From contig RSEE01000012.1 in NCBI GenBank assembly GCA_003971905.1, positions 923,171-987,170 on the forward strand: a stretch of 64,000 bases of DNA. The letters are read 5' to 3'. Below, in pieces: positions 1 through 11,759 of the stretch (its first letter is position 1; every line of letters begins with the position of its first letter). The translations under genes were made by a program, and so were the position numbers. The notes below the pieces were generated by a model. The model did not search any database. It was not told the DNA's origin and saw nothing but the letters and a program-made list of their open reading frames with translations. The DNA is from Moniliella sp. 'wahieum'. Lineage: Eukaryota; Basidiomycota; Moniliellomycetes; Moniliellales; Moniliellaceae.

Positions 1-1
1 C

Positions 2-2819
2 CACTTCCCCGAGCTCGAGAACGGCTCCATCTCCTTCAAGAACCGCGTGGCCATCATCACCGGCGCCGGCAACGGCATCGGCAAGGCCTACGCTGTCCTC
101 CTGGCCAGCCGCGGCGCCAAGGTCATCGTCAACGACCTCGGCCCCGCTGTCGAAGACAAGAGCAAGAAGGCCGCCGACGTGGTTGTGGCCCAGATCAAGG
201 CTGCCGGTGGCGAAGCGATTGCCAACTACAACTCCAACATTGAGGGCGACAAGCTGGTCAAGCAGGCCGTCGACACGTGGGGCCGCATTGACATTGTCAT
301 CAACAATGCCGGCATTCTGCGCGACAAGTCGTTCAAGTCGATGACTGACGCTGAGTTTGATGCGGTCATTGCAGTGCATGTGACCGGATCCTACGCCTGT
401 GCGCATGCTGCCTGGCCCTACATGCGCAAGCAAAAGGTTTGTTGCTTCTGTGCTTTCCTCCCTCCCTCTTCCTCTTCCTCTTCCTCTGCCTCGATCACCT
501 GTTGCCGCTTCTGACTTGCGTCCTCGTTCTTGCTCCAGTACGGCCGCATCATCAACATCTCTTCTGCCGCTGGTATCTACGGCAACTTTGGCCAGGCCAA
601 CTACAGTGCCGCCAAGTTGGGACTCTACGGCTTTTCGCGCACCCTGTCGATCGAGGGCGCCAAGTACAACATTCTCGTCAACACGATTGCTCCCATTGCC
701 GCGTCACAGATGACGGCAACGGTGATGCCGCCGGAGATTCTGGAGAAACTGCAGCCAGAGTATGTGGCGCCACTGGTGGCCTACCTGGTCAGTGCGGCCA
801 ACTCGGAGGTGACAGGGCAGCTGATCGAGTCGGGCGCAGGCTTCAATGCGGGCCTGCGCCGCCAACGTACCAAGGGCCACGTGTTCCGCGCCGACGCGAC
901 CTTTACCCCTGCAGCCATTAAGGCCAAGATTGATGACATCCTTGACTTTGACGGCGACGTGGAGTACCCGACCGCCATTACGGATGCCAACCACCTGGAG
1001 CATCTTGAGCGCGCCAAGAAGGCCCCTGCCAATGAACAGGGGGCGAGGTGCGATTTGATGGCAAGACGGTGCTCGTCACGGGCGCTGGCGCTGGAGGCAA
1101 GGCGTATGCTCTTGTTGGCAAGGCGGGGGCCAATGTAGTGGTCAATGACTTTTCCGAAAAGAATGCGGTCGAGGTGGTAGAGGCGATTCAAAAGGCTGGG
1201 GGAAGGCCGCACCGGCCATTGGCTCGGTGGAGGAAGGTACCAAGATTGTCGAGGTGGCAGTCAAGGCGTTTGGCGGACTGCATGTAGTCATCAACAATGC
1301 AGGTATTCTACGCGACAAGTCCTTTGCCTCGATGACGGACGACGAGTGGAAGGCAGTGATTGCAGTGCACTTGCGCGGCACCTACTCGATCTGCAAGGCG
1401 GCCTGGCCCATCTTCCTCCAGCAAAAGTACGGCCGCATCATTAACACCACCTCTTCTGTCGGGCTGTACGGCAACTTTGGTCAAGCCAACTACTCGACGG
1501 CCAAGGCGGCCATTTTGGGCTTGACTCAAACCCTATCCATTGAAGGCGCCAAGTACAACATTCTGGCCAACACGATTGCCCCGAACGCTGGGACGGCTAT
1601 GACGGCGACCGTTTGGCCACAGGAGAGGGTGGATGCGTTCAAGCCAGACTATGTTGCGCCGCTAGTGGTTTTCCTGGCATCGGAGGACAATGAGGACGTG
1701 ACCAAGGGTCTGTTTGAGGTGTCGGGCGGTTGGGTGGCGGCGGTACGCTGGGAGCGTGCTGGTGGGGTTGCCTTTAGTCACCAAACGCCCCTGACCCCGG
1801 AGGAGGTGGCTGCGCGCATCACGCGCATCTTTGACTTTGACCCCAGCGTGCCAGTTGGCCCGCCGATACCCAGGAGGCACTGGGCGACATTATGGCCAAT
1901 TTGGATGGTGAGGGGGACGAGGTGGAGGAAGTAGAGGAGGCGGGCGAGGCGTCGTCGATTGATCCTGAAGACCCAGAGTTGGTCCGGGAGGCCAAGAAGC
2001 AACCGGCCGAGTCGTCCGAGTACACGTACGACGAGAAGGATGTCATTCTCTACAACCTTGGCGTGGGCGCCAAGGCGACCGAGCGGAAGTATACGTTTGA
2101 GCAAGCGGATGACTTCCAGGCCTTGCCCACGTTTGGCGTCATTCCTCAGTTTAGCGCCTCCTCTTCCATCCCGCTCGACTGGCTGCCCAACTTTAGCCCA
2201 ATGATGTTGCTGCACGGGGAACAGTACCTGAAGATTTACAAGGAGATCCCCGTGGCCGGTACATTGGTCATCAAGCCGGCGCTACTCGAGGTGTTGGACA
2301 AGGGCAAGGCGGCCGCGGTGACAACGGTGACCAAGACGTATGAAAAGGAATCGGGCGACTTGTTGTTTGAGAACCAGTCTACTGTGTTTATCCGCGGCGC
2401 GGGCGGGTTTGGCGGGGTAAGAAGACGGGCAAGGACCGGGGCGAGGCGAGCGCGGTCAACACACCGCCTGCGCGGGCGCCGGATGCGGTGGTGGAACAGA
2501 AGACGAACGTGGACCAGGCAGCGCTGTACCGGTTGAGCGGCGACTTTAACCCACTGCACATTGATCCCGACTTTGCCAAGGTCGGCGGCTTCTCCCGCCC
2601 GATCCTGCATGGCCTCTGCACCTTTGCCGTGGCGACCAAGGCGATTGTGGATACTTATGGGCCCATTGTTCGGTCAAGGTCCGCTTTGCCTCGACCGTCT
2701 TCCCGGGCGAGACGGTGGTGACCCAGCTGTGGAAGGAGGGCAAGCAGGTCACATTTCTGGCCAAGATCAAGGAGACGGGCAAGGTGGTGCTGTCGCATGC
2801 GGCGGCTACGCTTGCTTAA
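2..2819 (+). CDS. FOX2: Peroxisomal multifunctional beta-oxidation enzyme, 5' partial
   Basis: This is the fungal peroxisomal (3R)-hydroxyacyl-CoA dehydrogenase / 2-enoyl-CoA hydratase 2, catalysing the second and third steps of fatty-acid beta-oxidation. Coding is open from base 2, so the start lies to the left. Domains in order: SDR dehydrogenase A ([12 protein letters not shown] and YSAAK motifs), dehydrogenase B (about 1,048-1,830; NNAG, YSTAK) and a MaoC-type hydratase 2 (about 1,960-2,819) with the GDFNPLHID signature near 2,540. An intron at 437-538 (GT-AG, 102 bp) joins QK to YGRIINISS. The frame breaks near 1,040, 1,204, 1,862, 2,410 and 2,666; at most of these one extra G or C in a run restores it. 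The Rossmann glycine motif of dehydrogenase B reads TGAGAGG, one residue short. The C-terminus ends ATLA, with no SKL-type peroxisomal signal. The family call is firm; the exact protein is not, because of the breaks. Confidence 0.93.
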
Positions 2820-2835
2820 CGGTTAACGGTTAACG
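2816..2835. repeat. Tandem heptamer TTAACGG x3 at the FOX2 stop
   Basis: Two perfect copies and one 6/7 copy of TTAACGG begin inside the FOX2 stop codon. This is one of a set of 7-bp tandem repeats in the window. Confidence 0.9.
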
Positions 2836-3837
2836 TGGAACGTTGCACCACGGCTCGACCTTCAACTTTCGTTGTTTTGGAGCAATGCCCCCCCAATCAC
2901 GCCATCCTGCGGGATAGGCATCACCCCTCTTATCCGCCTGGACTCTCCCTCTGCTCCTCAGTACCATCGGCTCTACAAGGCCCTACCCTTCTCATAGGCT
3001 CCTGTACCTCTCCTCAGAACCAACACAACTTCCATTCGCCTCCTTCGGCAGACTTGAAGATTGCCATTTAGCTGCCTCTTTTGAATCCTTTTTCTTTTGC
3101 CCTCTTCTTGCTATCCTCTTGCTTCTCACTGGACGTGCCGCCCATACCCGCGTAATGGGATGAGAATGTTCCTTACTGTGTGTGTATGGGTAGAGCCACG
3201 ACGTTATTAGGTCGATCAGTGGGAAGCTGGCCGTCTTATCGCCGCGCCGGACCAGAACCAACGTAGAATCGCGGGGGAGGAATAAAGATCTACACGAGAG
3301 TGCATTTTTTATTGTGGCGCAGGTGTGCGTTGTTAGATTGGCGCTGCGCAGGCAGCGATGCGTGGGTGCGCTGGGCGCAGGGACACAACGAGCGGCAGAA
3401 GCTGCGGCAGAGCCCAGAGGTGCGAGCTGCGAGCAACCAGCCGAGTCCAGTACGCTCTCTCTGCTGCCCCACCCCCTTGGTGGTGTGGCTGGCCGCTGAG
3501 GGCGGTGCGCCGCGGATCTTGAAGCTGGACGCTTGACTCCCCCGCAGTAGGCTCCGTACGCCAGACTCCGGTCAAGACCACACTGGCCCAGTGCCCCCAA
3601 AGGACAGTGCCACCTGTGCCCCGCGGTGGACTGCAATGAGGCGGTAAGGCCAGCGCCCGGATATATCATTGGTTGCCATCGTTGCTGGCTCTTCTCCCAT
3701 CGTCTTCGACCGTCCACCTCTCAGGCTCTCTCGCTGCGTCTCCGTCACCTGCTCTGATTGCCCACCATCCAGCACGCCCGGGCAGACAGCCTCGCCCTTT
3801 GCTGTGCTGTGGTGTTAATACGCCATTCACATCGTAG
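2836..3837. other. Intergenic, FOX2 to DUF2985 gene
   Basis: This stretch holds the FOX2 3' flank and the presumed promoter of the next gene. It contains pyrimidine-rich tracts around 3,070-3,120. A 241-codon antisense frame here has no recognisable domain and looks like a GC-composition frame. I see no RNA gene. Confidence 0.5.
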
Positions 3838-6800
3838 ATGGCACGCCCACTGCGCCCACTGCCGCGTCCGGCGCAGGCGGATGGCGACACGGTGCTGCCC
3901 ACACCCGCCGTTTCTGCGCCTCCGCGCCCCTTGCCCTTTACGCCTGCCAAGCACGCATCCACCTCCCACCACTCGCCCCGCCTCGCATTCAACAACGCCA
4001 TCGTCCCACCCCTCGCGGCCAGTTTACCACCGTCGAGACTCGTGCCGAAGCCGCGGCCAATGCCGAGGCCGAGCGTGCTCAAGAGGCGGATGTGTGGGAC
4101 GTGGTGGATCCTGCGTATGCGACGATGAACACCTGGAGCAACATCCAAGGTGTCCTTTTTGGCCCCTCCTTCCACCCGCCCCCGATCCCCTCTTGGAACG
4201 ACCTCGCACCTCGCCCTCCATCCTCGGTGGAGAAGAATATGGATGCAGCAGAGGAGTGGGGGTCCCACCACCAGCTCAACAGTACTGCGATTGCCAGGCC
4301 AGCCATCCCCAGTTCACGTCGGACCTCATTAGCAAGCCGCCCGGATCGACTCGGCTCCCTTGTCCCCTCTTTTGTCGGCCGCCCGAGGAGAGGGTCGCTT
4401 CTGGGACACCGGACAAGCCAGTCGAGTTCCGCTGGGGCTAGTAGAACAGTCCGCCACCCAACAGGCCCTTCTTCTCTGAACGCCATGCCCGAACACACCA
4501 TTTCCGTTCCCCGCCACGATCCTTCGGGGTCCCTGCGAACACTTATGATTCGGTGGCTTACCACGAGGACGGAGACCCCAACAACGTCTCTCTTGAGTTG
4601 GAGCCGATATCCCCACCCCGCCCTGAACCCTCGCCTTTCTCCACTTCCGGATCCAGCTGATGTTTGCAGGCACAAATGCCGCAGCTAGACAAAGATGGCG
4701 CGGGTTCTCGGGGCGATCTTACCGACCAGGCACAGTTAACCCCGCAAGAACAGGAAGAGGAAGACGCAGCAGTTGAAGCAACCATTTCGCGCCTTATGCA
4801 ACCGCGTGAACGTTTTCGGCGCGGGCTGCTTGGCTTTGGAAGATATTTGAAAACACGTACGTTTCCCCCCACTGCCATGCACTCCCTCGTTGCATTCCTT
4901 TCTTTTCAAGTGAGAGTTGACTCTCTTTTCCCACTCTCCTTGACTCTATACTGATTCCACTCTGCAGCCATGGGTTCTTAATGGTCCTCTCTGGGCTGCT
5001 CATCGCATCATGGGGGATTGCCATTTTCCTCTTGATTGTACACTGGTGGAACCCTCCCATCGGCGCTTTGGATTGAGCGGTGCGACAAGATCCTGTGTGT
5101 TTTGTTTAACCTGACGGGCTTCCTCTTAGCCCCCTCACGTGCCGTGACTCGTATCGCATGTTCCGCATCACTCGGTACCGCCTCCGTGCTTCCGTCGGCA
5201 AACAGCTGGGCTTACCTCCCTCCAGGACCCTAACGATCTGCCCCGCTCGTATGCCTACCGTTTATACGATACCAACCGGCGTCGCCATCTGCCTCCAGCA
5301 GAAGCGGACCAAGAAGCTCAGGAAGAGCTCTTCCCCCTGCAGAAAAAAGAGCAATGAATCGACGACGCCTCAGCAACGCCGCGCTCGCAAAAAGCAGGCT
5401 CAGGCCCATGCGGGAATCCATGATCGCGTCCGTCATGCGACGACAGCCAGGCAGAGATGCAGGTGGCGGAGGAAGCGGCCGCTGTGGCGGTCGCAGTGAC
5501 CAGAGCAGTGCGACGACACCTCCTGCTTCGGCGCTCACCCTACCGAATTTGGCATGGTGACGTCGGGAGTGTCCCACCCTTCCCAGACTCGGACCGGGGG
5601 TGGCCTGTCGATTTCTTCAGACCCTTCGCTTGGAATGCAGCAGCAAAGAGAAACTGTCGATTTGGCTGCACCGCCCCGCGCCACGTTCGCCGCCCTCCTC
5701 TCGCGGATTCTCCAGCCTCCCATCGCCCCTCGTCCGTTTGGTCACACACCGTCCCCAGCCACTCCTCGTCGCCACCCCATCCTCACAGCATCAAATCCCA
5801 CCCACTACTCGTACGGCTCGGGGGGATAGGCCAGTGACCGTCACCCTGCCGATGAAGCATCGGAGACCGGCGTCCTGGCCCAGTACCCCACTTCGTCCTC
5901 TGGTTTCATGGGCCCGCAGACCCGGCCTTCGGGAGCCGCAGACCCCTTGCGTTCTTTGGTGGAAGAGGCCCACATGCCTGGACCCAACTACCTGTTCGAC
6001 CTGCATCAACAACGCCTGTTACCCAGCGACACTGCGTCTTTCTCTTCCTCTCGGGCCACCAGTCCCGCCAGTCCCGCTACTCCGCTACTCCCGCCAGTCC
6101 TGCCAGTCCGGGTGGTTCTGTCCCCACGTCCAATGGGCAGCGTGTGCATGTGCTGGTCCGGTCCCGGTCCGAGTACCGAGCTCCTGAATTCGGCCCGGAT
6201 CCGTGGGTTCGATGAGTGCGGCCTGCGACCCGAGGAGAGCACTAGGAGCGACTTGATTCTCATTTCTCCAACGCTACCACCACCACACCCCACTCCTGGC
6301 GACGGTCGTGTCCCACCCAACACCTCGGTGGGGGCACAGACACCGCGCTGGAGCTTGGGGCTGCGTTCCTGCTAGACGGCCCTGAGAGCCGGGTGGCGTA
6401 TGCGGTGCCGGCGGATGCCGAGCCAGCGTTGCTTTCGCTCGCTGAGGAGAGCGAGCTGGTGTCAGCAGAGAAAGTTCCGTGCCGCGCACAACTACTACCG
6501 CTACCATGAGACGGAGACCCACCGCGCGTTCAGTGCCAAGCGAGCGATTGCGATCGTGATCCTGTCCGATTTGCACACCTTGTTGCAAGCGGCGCTGTGT
6601 GGTGTGACGTGGGGGATGAGTACCACCACCGTCCACTGTCCTGACCGCCATGATCATCTCGTCCTCCCTCACGTCCAATGCGTTGGCAGGGCTGCTGATC
6701 TGGCTTGGGGGAAACAAGACCAAAAAGACCGAGGTGGTGCATGCGCAGTTGATGCGCGGGCTCGAGGCTCGAGGCGAGGCCAGGCGCAGGGTTCGCACTG

Positions 6801-7108
6801 CCCGCGCAATGGAAGCACGAGCACTCGCCTTGGCCGCCCAGGGCAAACCGCCCTACCCCCCCTTCCAACAGCTTACCGGCAAAGCAGCCTTGACCAAACT
6901 CAGCTTGTACGACCTCGATGGACGCCAGGAACTGCCTCCGATCCATGGCCCGTTCCCTTCCTCTCACCAACGTCGCGGGTGGAAACATCTCTGGAGCGCA
7001 CCTCAACCGTCCCCCCCTGTTCCCTCTCCCCCCGCTTTGTCTGCCACTCCTTACCAATGCCTGATCACGCGCCACACCCACCCGCTCCCCCGCCCACGCA
7101 GTGCATGA
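3838..7108 (+). CDS. DUF2985-type fungal membrane protein
   Basis: The function is unknown. The pattern matches the fungal DUF2985 family of multi-pass membrane proteins. The N-terminus (3,838 to about 4,850) is a long disordered Pro/Ser-rich tail; near 4,020-4,150 it reads an acidic stretch ending WDVVDPAYATMNTWSN. An intron begins about 4,856 (gtacgt) and ends at a CAG about 4,968. A first membrane helix follows (about 4,970-5,040, MVLSGLLIASWGIAIFLL). Next comes the family block WIERCDKILCVLFNLTGF with RDSYRMF (about 5,065-5,170) and LQDPNDLPRSYAYRLYD (about 5,222). The C-terminal half of the domain (about 6,480-6,745) reads YRYHETETHRAF, SDLHTLLQAALCGVTWG and GGNKTKKTEVV. Several single-base breaks and possibly more introns lie between these blocks. 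An in-frame extension to about 7,459 is possible. The start is chosen only as the first ATG of the compositionally continuous N-tail. Confidence 0.65.
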
Positions 7109-8605
7109 CATGCCACAACACCCACTGCCTCCTCCTCGACGATCGGCATCCCCCTCCCCCTCCCCACCGCCATGGCCATTATCCCCATCACCATTGGCGT
7201 CGCCCTCTTCCCAGAAATCGTTTCACAAGGAGACAGTCGCCCTGCTGACTCTTCCTGTCATGCCAGCGACGACAGCCTGCCCGCCCTCCCCGATCAAGTT
7301 CCCTCCCACTGGCATACGACGCAGGCTCAGGCTCAGGCTTTGCCCCCCACCCATTACGACGGTTCTACACCACCACTCCCCGGTCTCCCCCACTCCCCGA
7401 CCCGCGCGCAGGCCAAAGGCCCACGCATCTCCCCTGCCCCGCTAAGCGGGCCCACCTAATAGCACAACACCGCTCGCCTCTCCCCATCCACCACCCTCCG
7501 TCTCCCCTTCCTATACGCTCCAGCGGCCCCCTCGTCGTCCCCTTCCCATGATCCATGATCCATGAGCCATGAGCCATGGGCCATATGCTCTCATCACGAG
7601 TTTTGTCTCGGATCGCGTGTTTGTCGTGGACTCTGCATTGAACCATTCGTCCCCCCCAGTTCCTCTCCACATATCTTGCCTCAGGCTCAGGCCCACTGCT
7701 AAGAACTACTAGTCACTGATACATAATTTAGTGAGGCTATGAGTGAAGCCACTATGGCGACTGCGTGCCCCACCCCGTAGAACTCCGTAGTACTTCCCAT
7801 CATTGCTCGCTGGCGAGAGGAGGTACTCTCTTTGGCATGTGTGGATCGTGGATGTGTGGCCTGCATCCTGCCCGTGCTTCATTGTCTATCCTTAATTCCA
7901 CCGTGCTTTTTGGCCTCATCAACGCAGTGATCTGCCCTCGAGGCCCAGAGTGGAGAGGAGAGCTCGGAAAGGCCAGTAGAGGAGGAGGGCCGACGAATGG
8001 TAGGGAGGGGGGGAGAGAACCGTGCGGTTGTGGTGAGGCGGAAGAACGATTGATGCATGACAGTGACATGTGACAGTGACATGTGAGTGACAGGTGATAG
8101 TTTGAATGTTGATGACGTTGATGGGTGATCGATGATGCATGATGCATGGTGTCGTGCGAGCAACCCGAATTGGAACGCATGCGAATCATGCATGGTGCAT
8201 GGATGATGCCGCGTGCTGGCGCAGCCAAAATCAAGCATCGCCACAGAAGCACCGAGCGGCGTTGCACCGACCGCCACTCCCTCATGCCCCCACTGCTCCC
8301 CTGGGGCTTCGGTGCAAGGAGGAAGAACGCGATGAATAATTAACCGTCGAAATCATCGACCATCGATCACCACCTTAATGATCGATGGATCAGCCGCCCC
8401 GCGCCGATTGCGCTCCGCGAGGATCGATGACGCTCGATTACGTAGGTGCCCCGCACACTGCCCGTTTGCGGGCGGGTGCCCGAAATTTTTTGCGCTCAAA
8501 CGAATACCAGCACGGACCGCCGCTTTTTAGGCGACTTGTCCATGGCTCGAATCCTGGGCCTCGCGCACCACCTCCCCCCACCACCTCGGCCCTTTGTTAC
8601 CCAGC
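7109..8605. other. Intergenic / ARB1 upstream region
   Basis: About 1.5 kb lies between the DUF2985 gene and ARB1. It contains a possible C-terminal extension of the upstream gene (to 7,459), a heptamer array at 7,547-7,588, an ACTAGTCACT motif at 7,708-7,717, and a doubled 13-mer TGACAGTGACATG at 8,058-8,083. GATGCAT appears twice at 8,134-8,147. No RNA gene was seen. Confidence 0.5.
7547..7588. repeat. Tandem heptamer CATGATC/CATGAGC, about 6 units
   Basis: There are two units of CATGATC, two of CATGAGC, then CATGGGC and CATATGC, all in 7-bp register. Each unit begins with the palindrome CATG or a near form of it. Confidence 0.9.
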
Positions 8606-10482
8606 ATGGTGTCTGCATCCAAGGCAAAGCGTCAGGCGGAGAAGGCCGCCAAGAACCCCAAGGACGCCAGCTCGTCCAAGACGTCCAAGTCCAAGGCCTC
8701 CAAGGCCTCCAAGAGCACCGATGCCACCTCGGCCGACGGCGTCGACGGCGCGACGGACGAAATGAAGAAGTTGGAGCTGGCTACCGACCGCAACGCGTCC
8801 GGTGTTCTTACTTCGGACAAGCAGTCGCGCGACGTGCACATTGACAACTTTACCATGTCGTTCCACGGCCGCCTCCTGCTCGACGGCACCTCGATCACGC
8901 TCAACTATGGCCAGCGCTACGGCCTGTTGGGTGAGAATGGCTCGGGCAAGACGACGTTGCTGGAGGCGATCAATGGGCGCGACGTGGAGATCCCAGAGCA
9001 CATTGATATTCACCTGGTCCAGGGCGAGGTCGAGCCGTCAGAGATGAATGCGCTCGAGTACTGCATTGCGTCGGCCAAGGAAAAAGTGGACAAGCTGGAG
9101 AAGCGGATTGAAGATGTGTCGGCGTCCGACGATGTGGACGAGTTGTTGATTGAGGCAATGTACGAGGAACTGGATGCGCTCGACCCATCTACGTTTGAGG
9201 CCAAGGCTTCCTCCATTCTCCACGGTCTCGGGTTTACGGTGCAGTCGATGAAGAAACCGACCAAGGACTTGTCTGGCGGTTGGCGCATGCGTGTCTCGCT
9301 CGCTCGTGCCCTGTTTATCAAGCCCCACATGCTTCTGTTGGACGAGCCGACGAACCACTTGGACCTGGGTAGCGTCGTGTGGCTCGAGGCTTACCTGGCC
9401 AAGTACCCCAACATTCTCGTCCTCACCTCCCACTCGGCCGACTTTATGGACGAGGTGTGCACCAACATTATTGACCTGACGATGGACAAGGAACTAGTCT
9501 ACTATGGTGGTAACTACTCTACCTACGTCCGGGTGAAGAAGGAGAACGAGGTGAACCAGATGAAGGCGTACTACAAGCAGCAAGAGGAGATTGCCAAGAT
9601 CAAGCGGTTCATTGCCTCGGCCGGTACGTACGCCAACTTGGTCAAGCAAGCTCAGTCGAAACAAAAGATCATCGACAAGATGGAGGCCGCTGGGTTGGTT
9701 CAGCCCGTGCGCGAGCCCAAGAAGCTGCGGTTCAACTTTGAGGATGTGGCACGCTTGCCGCCTCCTAACATTGCGTTTTCCGACGTGGCCTTCTCGTACT
9801 CGGGCAAGAAGGAGGACTACCTGTACAAGGGCCTCGAGCTCGCTGTTGACATGGATTCGCGCGTGGCGATTGTCGGGGCCAACGGTACGGGCAAGTCAAC
9901 CCTGCTCAACCTCATGACTGGCGCGCTGAACCCGGTCGAGGGTACAGTCAACCGCCACCCATCCATCAAGCTGGCCAAGTACTCGCAGCACTCGGCGGAC
10001 CAGTTGCCGTACGACAAGAGTCCGCTCGACTATATGGAATCCAAGTATTCGCTCAAGTTCCCCAACAAGGACGTCCAGTTCTGGCGTGGCCAGATTGGTC
10101 GATTTGGCCTGACGGGGTCGCACCAAACCTCGGAAATTCGCACCCTGTCCGACGGGCTGCGGAACCGGGTGGTGTTCTCCAGTTGGCCATGGAGTCCCCC
10201 CACATTATCCTCCTCGACGAGCCAACGAACCACTTGGACATGACCTCGATTGATGCGCTGGCGCAAGCTATCAATGAGTTCGCCGGCGGCGTGGTGGTGA
10301 TTGTCTCGCACGATTTCCGCCTGCTCAAGGCAGTGGCCAAGGACATTTGGGAAGTGCGCGACGGTCGGATTGTCAACTTGACCAAGGAGGAGAACATGGA
10401 CATTGAGGGCTACAAGAAGCGTCTTCATGCTGAAACCGCCGAGCAGATCAAGAAGGCTGAGCTGCTGACCAAGCGCTCTTAA
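8606..10482 (+). CDS. ARB1: ABC-F ATPase Arb1 (ribosome biogenesis)
   Basis: This is a soluble ABC-F ATPase of the Arb1/ABCF2 type, needed in yeast for 40S and 60S ribosome maturation. It has no membrane domain. A Lys/Ser/Ala-rich N-terminus (about 60 residues) precedes two ATP cassettes. Cassette 1 has Walker [10 protein letters not shown] (about 8,930), signature LSGGW (about 9,265) and Walker [12 protein letters not shown] (about 9,335). The linker carries the charged ABC-F helix. Cassette 2 has Walker [10 protein letters not shown] (about 9,876), signature LSDGLRNRV (about 10,144) and [11 protein letters not shown] (about 10,210). The ATG at 8,606 is the first in frame. The total of about 625 codons is normal for the family. 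One break lies near 10,179: the sequence reads TTCTCCAG where TTCTCCCAG restores the frame, so a single missing C is likely. No intron is apparent. Confidence 0.95.
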
Positions 10483-11759
10483 CCAAAATTGCCCCCCCCG
10501 CATTGCTTTTTTCCCCTTCCAACCCCCCCCCCCCTTCCCCACACGCATGACAGCAGACGCTGTTCCTTGTAGCATTCTTCCCCCAACATCTACTTAATCA
10601 GTGCTGTGGGCCACCAATACCATGTTTCATCTGCCTCCTCCCTTGTCTCGCTTAGCCTATGCTTTGCATCCCAGACCGCACCTGGTAGGGGCCAGCTGGT
10701 TCCCATGGGATTCAGTTGTGGCTATTAGGAGCTGTAACAGAGACGCTAGTGCCCAGATCAAGGTGGGGCATGTTCCAATACTAGGCATGCACTAGGCATG
10801 CATCGACGCGCGATCAAGTGATCACTACCTTCACGTCAACGAGTCGCGCGAACGACAACCAAGACGCGGCAACAGAGTCAAAGAAACACTGAGTGGGGAG
10901 GGACGAGACGAAACGCGTTGGTCGCAGCCGAAAATGAGGTCCCAAGAAGAAGAGCATCGAAAATGACATGAGACCCATGGAATGAAATGAGATGAGAGAT
11001 GAAGCCAAGATGAGATGAGATGATCCGAGACGTGGTGGGCGTGCTCAGTTCGCGCAATCCTCGCAAGAGATCCAACATCCTGCCGGCAACGCAGTCGCAC
11101 AGGAGATAATCATGGACTGACGGTATTGGTTGAGCAATCTGGCGGCTGAACAGTCCGGCTGCCCACCACTCATTCGTGCTCTCATTCAGGAGCACGGCAC
11201 GGGCAAAGACGAGGCAGAGGGAGGCTGAGGAGGTGCGAAGTGTCCGTCTGGTGGCTGAGGCTGGGGCGGCAGGTACTGTACCACCAGTGCTAGTGATATT
11301 GGTACTATTGCTTCGTTCTGGAGTGTCTATTCTGCTGCCCCAGTCTCCTCGTCTACAGTTCTTGCCTTTCGGCAGTAACATGCCGTAGGCAGCACTGGCG
11401 CTGTCTCCAATGATGCTACTACTACTAGCGTCACTTAGTTGTCCCCCATCATTGTCACTACTACTAGTCACTCCTCTCCGAACCCAGAACGCGCACCTCA
11501 CCCATCCACCTTCATACCATCCATCCACTCTTCTCTTTCTCACACTCTTTCACTCTCACTCTCTCGATGACAACCACGCCCCCTGCGCCTCAACGATAGA
11601 CCCTACAACCTACAAGTTGAGCTGGACGTCAAGAGAGGTGTGGCGAGGATAGGATCGTATCGTGTAGTACTAAGCGAGCGGGGGGAAGGGCAAAGGGAAG
11701 GGCAAGGAAAGAGCGCGCCCACCCATCCGAAGTAACTGATGGATCCGAGTTAGGGAGGG
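10483..11759. other. Intergenic between convergent ARB1 and SEC3
   Basis: These are the 3' flanks of two convergent genes. The stretch includes a run of 12 C (10,523-10,534), a 12-bp direct repeat ACTAGGCATGCA near 10,780-10,803, and a CACTACTACTAGTCACTCC stretch at 11,456-11,474. Short frames here show no recognisable domain. Confidence 0.5.

Noticed and set aside
2992-3717. A 241-codon minus-strand frame between FOX2 and the DUF2985 gene
   Set aside because: No domain or family pattern, Arg/Ser/Pro-rich composition typical of GC-rich noncoding DNA, and it covers the expected flanks of two recognised genes.
8521-8570. Possible tRNA T-arm (GGCTCGAATCC) upstream of ARB1
   Set aside because: No acceptor stem, D-arm or anticodon arm could be assembled around it, and it lies immediately upstream of the ARB1 start.
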